NCBI GenBank assembly: GCA_946482115.1
Contig: CAMLQP010000168.1
Span: 1-6,545 of the forward strand
Length of the DNA: 6,545 nt
Direction: 5' to 3'
From: an uncultured Comamonadaceae bacterium
Lineage (GTDB): Bacteria > Pseudomonadota > Gammaproteobacteria > Burkholderiales > Burkholderiaceae
The first letter of the stretch is position 1. Every line of letters begins with the position of its first letter. Shown one piece after another: positions 4,538 to 6,545 of the stretch. The position numbers and the translations under genes are program-made. The notes beneath the pieces were generated by a model. That model was not told the DNA's origin. It searched no databases and saw only the letters and a program-made list of their open reading frames with translations.

Positions 4538-6400
4538 ATGCGCCGCTTTTCTCCTTCATCCCCTCCACCACCCGGCGCCCAGCCCGGTTCCCGCCGTTCG
4601 GACTGGGCCACCCTGGGGCGGCTGTTTCCCTATCTCTGGCGCTACAAATGGCGCGTCACGTTTGCCCTGGCCTTCATGGTGGGGGCCAAGGTGGCCAACG
4701 TGGGCGTGCCCTTGCTGCTCAAGGAGCTGGTCGATGCCATGAGCCTCTCGCCGGGCAGCCCCCAGGCGCTGCTGGTGGTGCCGGTGGCGCTGCTGCTGGC
4801 CTACGGCCTGCTGCGGTTCTCCACCAGCCTGTTGACCGAACTGCGCGAGCTGGTGTTCGTCAAGGCCACCGAGGGCGCCACCCGCAGCATCGCGCGCGAG
4901 GTGTTCGGCCACCTGCACAGCCTGAGCCTGCGTTTTCACCTCGAGCGCCAGACCGGCGGCATGACGCGCGACATCGAGCGCGGCACGCGCGGCGTGCAGT
5001 CGCTGATCTCCTATTCGCTCTACAGCATCTTCCCCACGCTGATCGAGGTGTCGCTGGTGCTGGCGCTGCTGGGCACGAAGTTCGAGCTCTGGTACGTCTG
5101 GGCCACGCTGGCCGCGCTGGTCACCTATGTCTTCTTCACCGTGCGCATCACCGAGTGGCGCACCCAGTTCCGGCGCGAGATGAACGAGATCGAGTCGGCC
5201 AGCCAGACCCGGGCCATCGACTCCCTGCTCAACTACGAAACCGTCAAGTACTTCAACAACGAGGCCTTCGAGGCCGACCGCTACGACGAGAGCCTGCAGC
5301 GGCTGCGGCGCGCGCGCATCAAGAGCCAGAGCACCCTGTCGCTGCTCAACGCCGGGCAGCAGCTCATCATCGCCGTGGCCCTGGTGGCCATGCTCTGGCG
5401 CGCCACCCAGGGCGTGGCCAGCGGCCAGATGACGCTGGGCGATCTGGTCATGGTCAACGCCTTCATGATCCAGCTCTACATCCCGCTGGGTTTCCTGGGC
5501 GTGCTCTACCGCGAGATCAAGCAGAGCCTGACCGACCTGGACAAGATGTTCGTGCTGCTGGAGAAAGAGCGCGAGATCGCCGACGAGCCGGACGCCCAGC
5601 CGCTGCAGCTCGCCGGGGCGCCGTCGGTGAAGTTCGAGAACGTGCGCTTCTCGTACGAGCCGGCGCGCGAGATCCTGCACGGCATCAGCTTCGAGATCCC
5701 GGCCGGCAAGACGGTGGCCGTGGTCGGGCCGTCGGGCTCGGGCAAGAGCACGCTGGCGCGGCTGTTGTACCGCTTCTACGACGTGACGAACCACGAGGCG
5801 GGGGGGCCGCACGGCGGTGGCCGCATCACCATCGACGGTCAGGACATCCGGCAGGTGACGCAGTCCAGCGTGCGCCAGGCCATCGGCATCGTGCCGCAGG
5901 ACACGGTGCTGTTCAACGACAGCATCGAATACAACATCCTCTACGGCCGGCCCGATGCCGGGCACGAGGCGGCAGTGGCTGCTGCGCAGGCGGCGCACAT
6001 CCACGACTTCATCCGCCGCCTGCCGCAGGGCTATGCCACCACGGTGGGCGAACGCGGCCTCAAGCTCTCGGGCGGCGAGAAGCAGCGCGTGGCCATCGCC
6101 CGTACGCTGCTCAAGAACCCGCCGGTGCTGATCTTCGACGAGGCCACCTCGGCGCTCGACTCCGCCAACGAGCGCGCCATCCAGGCTGAGCTGAAAAGCG
6201 CCGCGCGCGACAAGACCACGCTGGTGATCGCGCACCGGCTGTCCACCGTGGTGGACGCCCATGAGATCCTGGTGCTGGAGCAAGGCCGGGTGGTCGAGCG
6301 CGGCACCCACGAAGCCCTGCTGGCGCGCCAGGGCACCTACGCGCGCATGTGGGCGCTGCAGCAAAAGGGCGCCGCCACCGAGGCCGCTGCCGCTTCATAA
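4538..6400 (+). CDS. Atm1/ABCB7-type ABC exporter, half-transporter with fused membrane and ATPase domains
   Basis: A 620-residue inner-membrane exporter that should act as a homodimer. A proline-rich head (2-22) is followed by about six membrane segments (near 39-61, 77-93, 159-179, 182-202, 267-287 and 300-322). The ATPase domain starts near 363: Walker A GPSGSGKST 397-405, Q-loop Gln454, signature LSGGEKQ 510-516, Walker B VLIFDE 530-535 with Glu535, D-loop SALD, and His566 in IAHRLS. Two motifs point to the Atm1 branch: LLNYETVKYFNNE at 230-242, and LLNAGQ around Asn271 and Gln274, which matches the glutathione-contacting NxxGQ region of bacterial Atm1. Relatives export glutathione-linked sulfur or metal compounds; that role is by homology. 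A Gly/His-rich insertion (418-428) follows the Walker A helix. The ATG begins 38 bases from the divergent thioesterase start and has no clear ribosome site. A LysR gene follows after 9 bases. Confidence 0.93.
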   Translation: MRRFSPSSPPPPGAQPGSRRSDWATLGRLFPYLWRYKWRVTFALAFMVGAKVANVGVPLLLKELVDAMSLSPGSPQALLVVPVALLLAYGLLRFSTSLLTELRELVFVKATEGATRSIAREVFGHLHSLSLRFHLERQTGGMTRDIERGTRGVQSLISYSLYSIFPTLIEVSLVLALLGTKFELWYVWATLAALVTYVFFTVRITEWRTQFRREMNEIESASQTRAIDSLLNYETVKYFNNEAFEADRYDESLQRLRRARIKSQSTLSLLNAGQQLIIAVALVAMLWRATQGVASGQMTLGDLVMVNAFMIQLYIPLGFLGVLYREIKQSLTDLDKMFVLLEKEREIADEPDAQPLQLAGAPSVKFENVRFSYEPAREILHGISFEIPAGKTVAVVGPSGSGKSTLARLLYRFYDVTNHEAGGPHGGGRITIDGQDIRQVTQSSVRQAIGIVPQDTVLFNDSIEYNILYGRPDAGHEAAVAAAQAAHIHDFIRRLPQGYATTVGERGLKLSGGEKQRVAIARTLLKNPPVLIFDEATSALDSANERAIQAELKSAARDKTTLVIAHRLSTVVDAHEILVLEQGRVVERGTHEALLARQGTYARMWALQQKGAATEAAAAS

Positions 6401-6409
6401 TCGCGCCCC

Positions 6410-6545
6410 ATGGAAACCAAGTGGCTCGAAGATTTCGTGAGCCTGGCCGAGACGCGCAGCTTCAGCCGCTCGGCCCAGCTGCGCCACGTCACGCAACCGG
6501 CGTTCTCGCGCCGCATCCAGTCGCTGGAGGCCTGGGCCGGCACCG
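6410..6545 (+). CDS. LysR-family transcriptional regulator (5' part only; runs off the right edge)
   Basis: The first 45 residues are a LysR-type winged helix-turn-helix: METKWLEDFVSLAETRSFSR, then SAQLRHVTQPAFSRRIQSLE at 21-40. The F..LAE..SFS.SA......QPA.SR.I..LE pattern is diagnostic of the LysR DNA-binding domain. The opening ETKWLxDF and the QPAFSRRI recognition helix resemble the HypT (YjiE) branch of the family, which in E. coli responds to hypochlorite, but 45 residues are too few to assign a ligand. The effector domain is outside the window. The ATG follows the exporter stop by only 9 bases with no obvious ribosome site, so co-transcription and perhaps translational coupling are likely. 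Unlike many LysR genes, it is not divergent from the gene it may control. Confidence 0.9.
   Translation, partial: METKWLEDFVSLAETRSFSRSAQLRHVTQPAFSRRIQSLEAWAGT

Noticed and set aside
4556..6364. A 602-codon open frame antisense to the exporter gene
   Set aside because: The opposite strand encodes a full ABC exporter with every motif intact. The antisense translation is rich in His, Gln, Ala and Arg with no recognisable domain, which is typical of GC-rich codon shadowing.
1..6545. Search for phage, toxin-antitoxin, CRISPR, defence or biosynthetic gene clusters
   Set aside because: All coding space is accounted for by transport, acyl-CoA enzyme and regulator genes. No spaced direct repeats, integrase or transposase motifs, or small paired genes were seen on either strand.

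Overview
The window looks like chromosomal DNA of a high-GC betaproteobacterium, most likely Burkholderiales and probably Comamonadaceae-like. This rests on strong G/C bias at third codon positions, the style of the protein sequences, and an intergenic C-run/G-run element of a kind I associate with that family. That placement is from memory of protein families and was not searched. There are eight protein genes, two of them cut by the window edges. No RNA gene, CRISPR array, insertion sequence or phage gene is visible, and no stretch longer than about 150 bases lacks a gene.

Layout: (1) Positions 1-3089, minus strand, hold a branched-chain-amino-acid-type (HAAT/LIV) ABC importer operon read livH > livM > livG > livF. 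It has two permeases and two ATPases. livF runs off the left edge and no periplasmic binding protein gene is present. livH and livM are 13 bases apart and livM and livG overlap by 4 bases, but livG and livF are separated by 79 bases holding a palindromic, repeat-like element. (2) Positions 3090-3238 are a divergent intergenic region with back-to-back TTGACA hexamers that form an 8-bp inverted repeat. (3) Positions 3239-4051, plus strand, encode a crotonase-family (enoyl-CoA hydratase-like) protein that keeps one catalytic Glu but has Cys at the second. (4) Positions 4086-4499, minus strand, encode a hotdog-fold acyl-CoA thioesterase of the YciA type, convergent with the crotonase gene and separated from it by a GC-rich hairpin. 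(5) Positions 4538-6400, plus strand, encode a full-length ABC half-transporter of the Atm1/ABCB7 type. It is divergent from the thioesterase gene across a 38-base gap that contains a two-shell dyad. (6) From 6410 onward is the start of a LysR-type regulator, 9 bases after the exporter and in the same direction.

How the genes fit together: the importer is one functional unit, with LivH and LivM as the membrane channel and LivG and LivF as the ATPase pair. The LivG and LivM subtypes resemble those that, as I recall, occur beside acyl-CoA ligase genes, so its substrate may be an organic or aromatic acid rather than leucine; this is inference. The crotonase and thioesterase both act on acyl-CoA thioesters, but they lie on opposite strands and need not share a pathway. 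The Atm1-type exporter (glutathione or sulfur-compound and metal-related export in characterised relatives) and the LysR regulator form a plausible two-gene transcription unit.

I found no clearly new multi-gene system. The items most worth checking are small-scale: the Cys-for-Glu crotonase, the symmetric dyad between the thioesterase and exporter genes, the repeat element interrupting the liv operon, and the Gly/His-rich insertion in the exporter ATPase domain.
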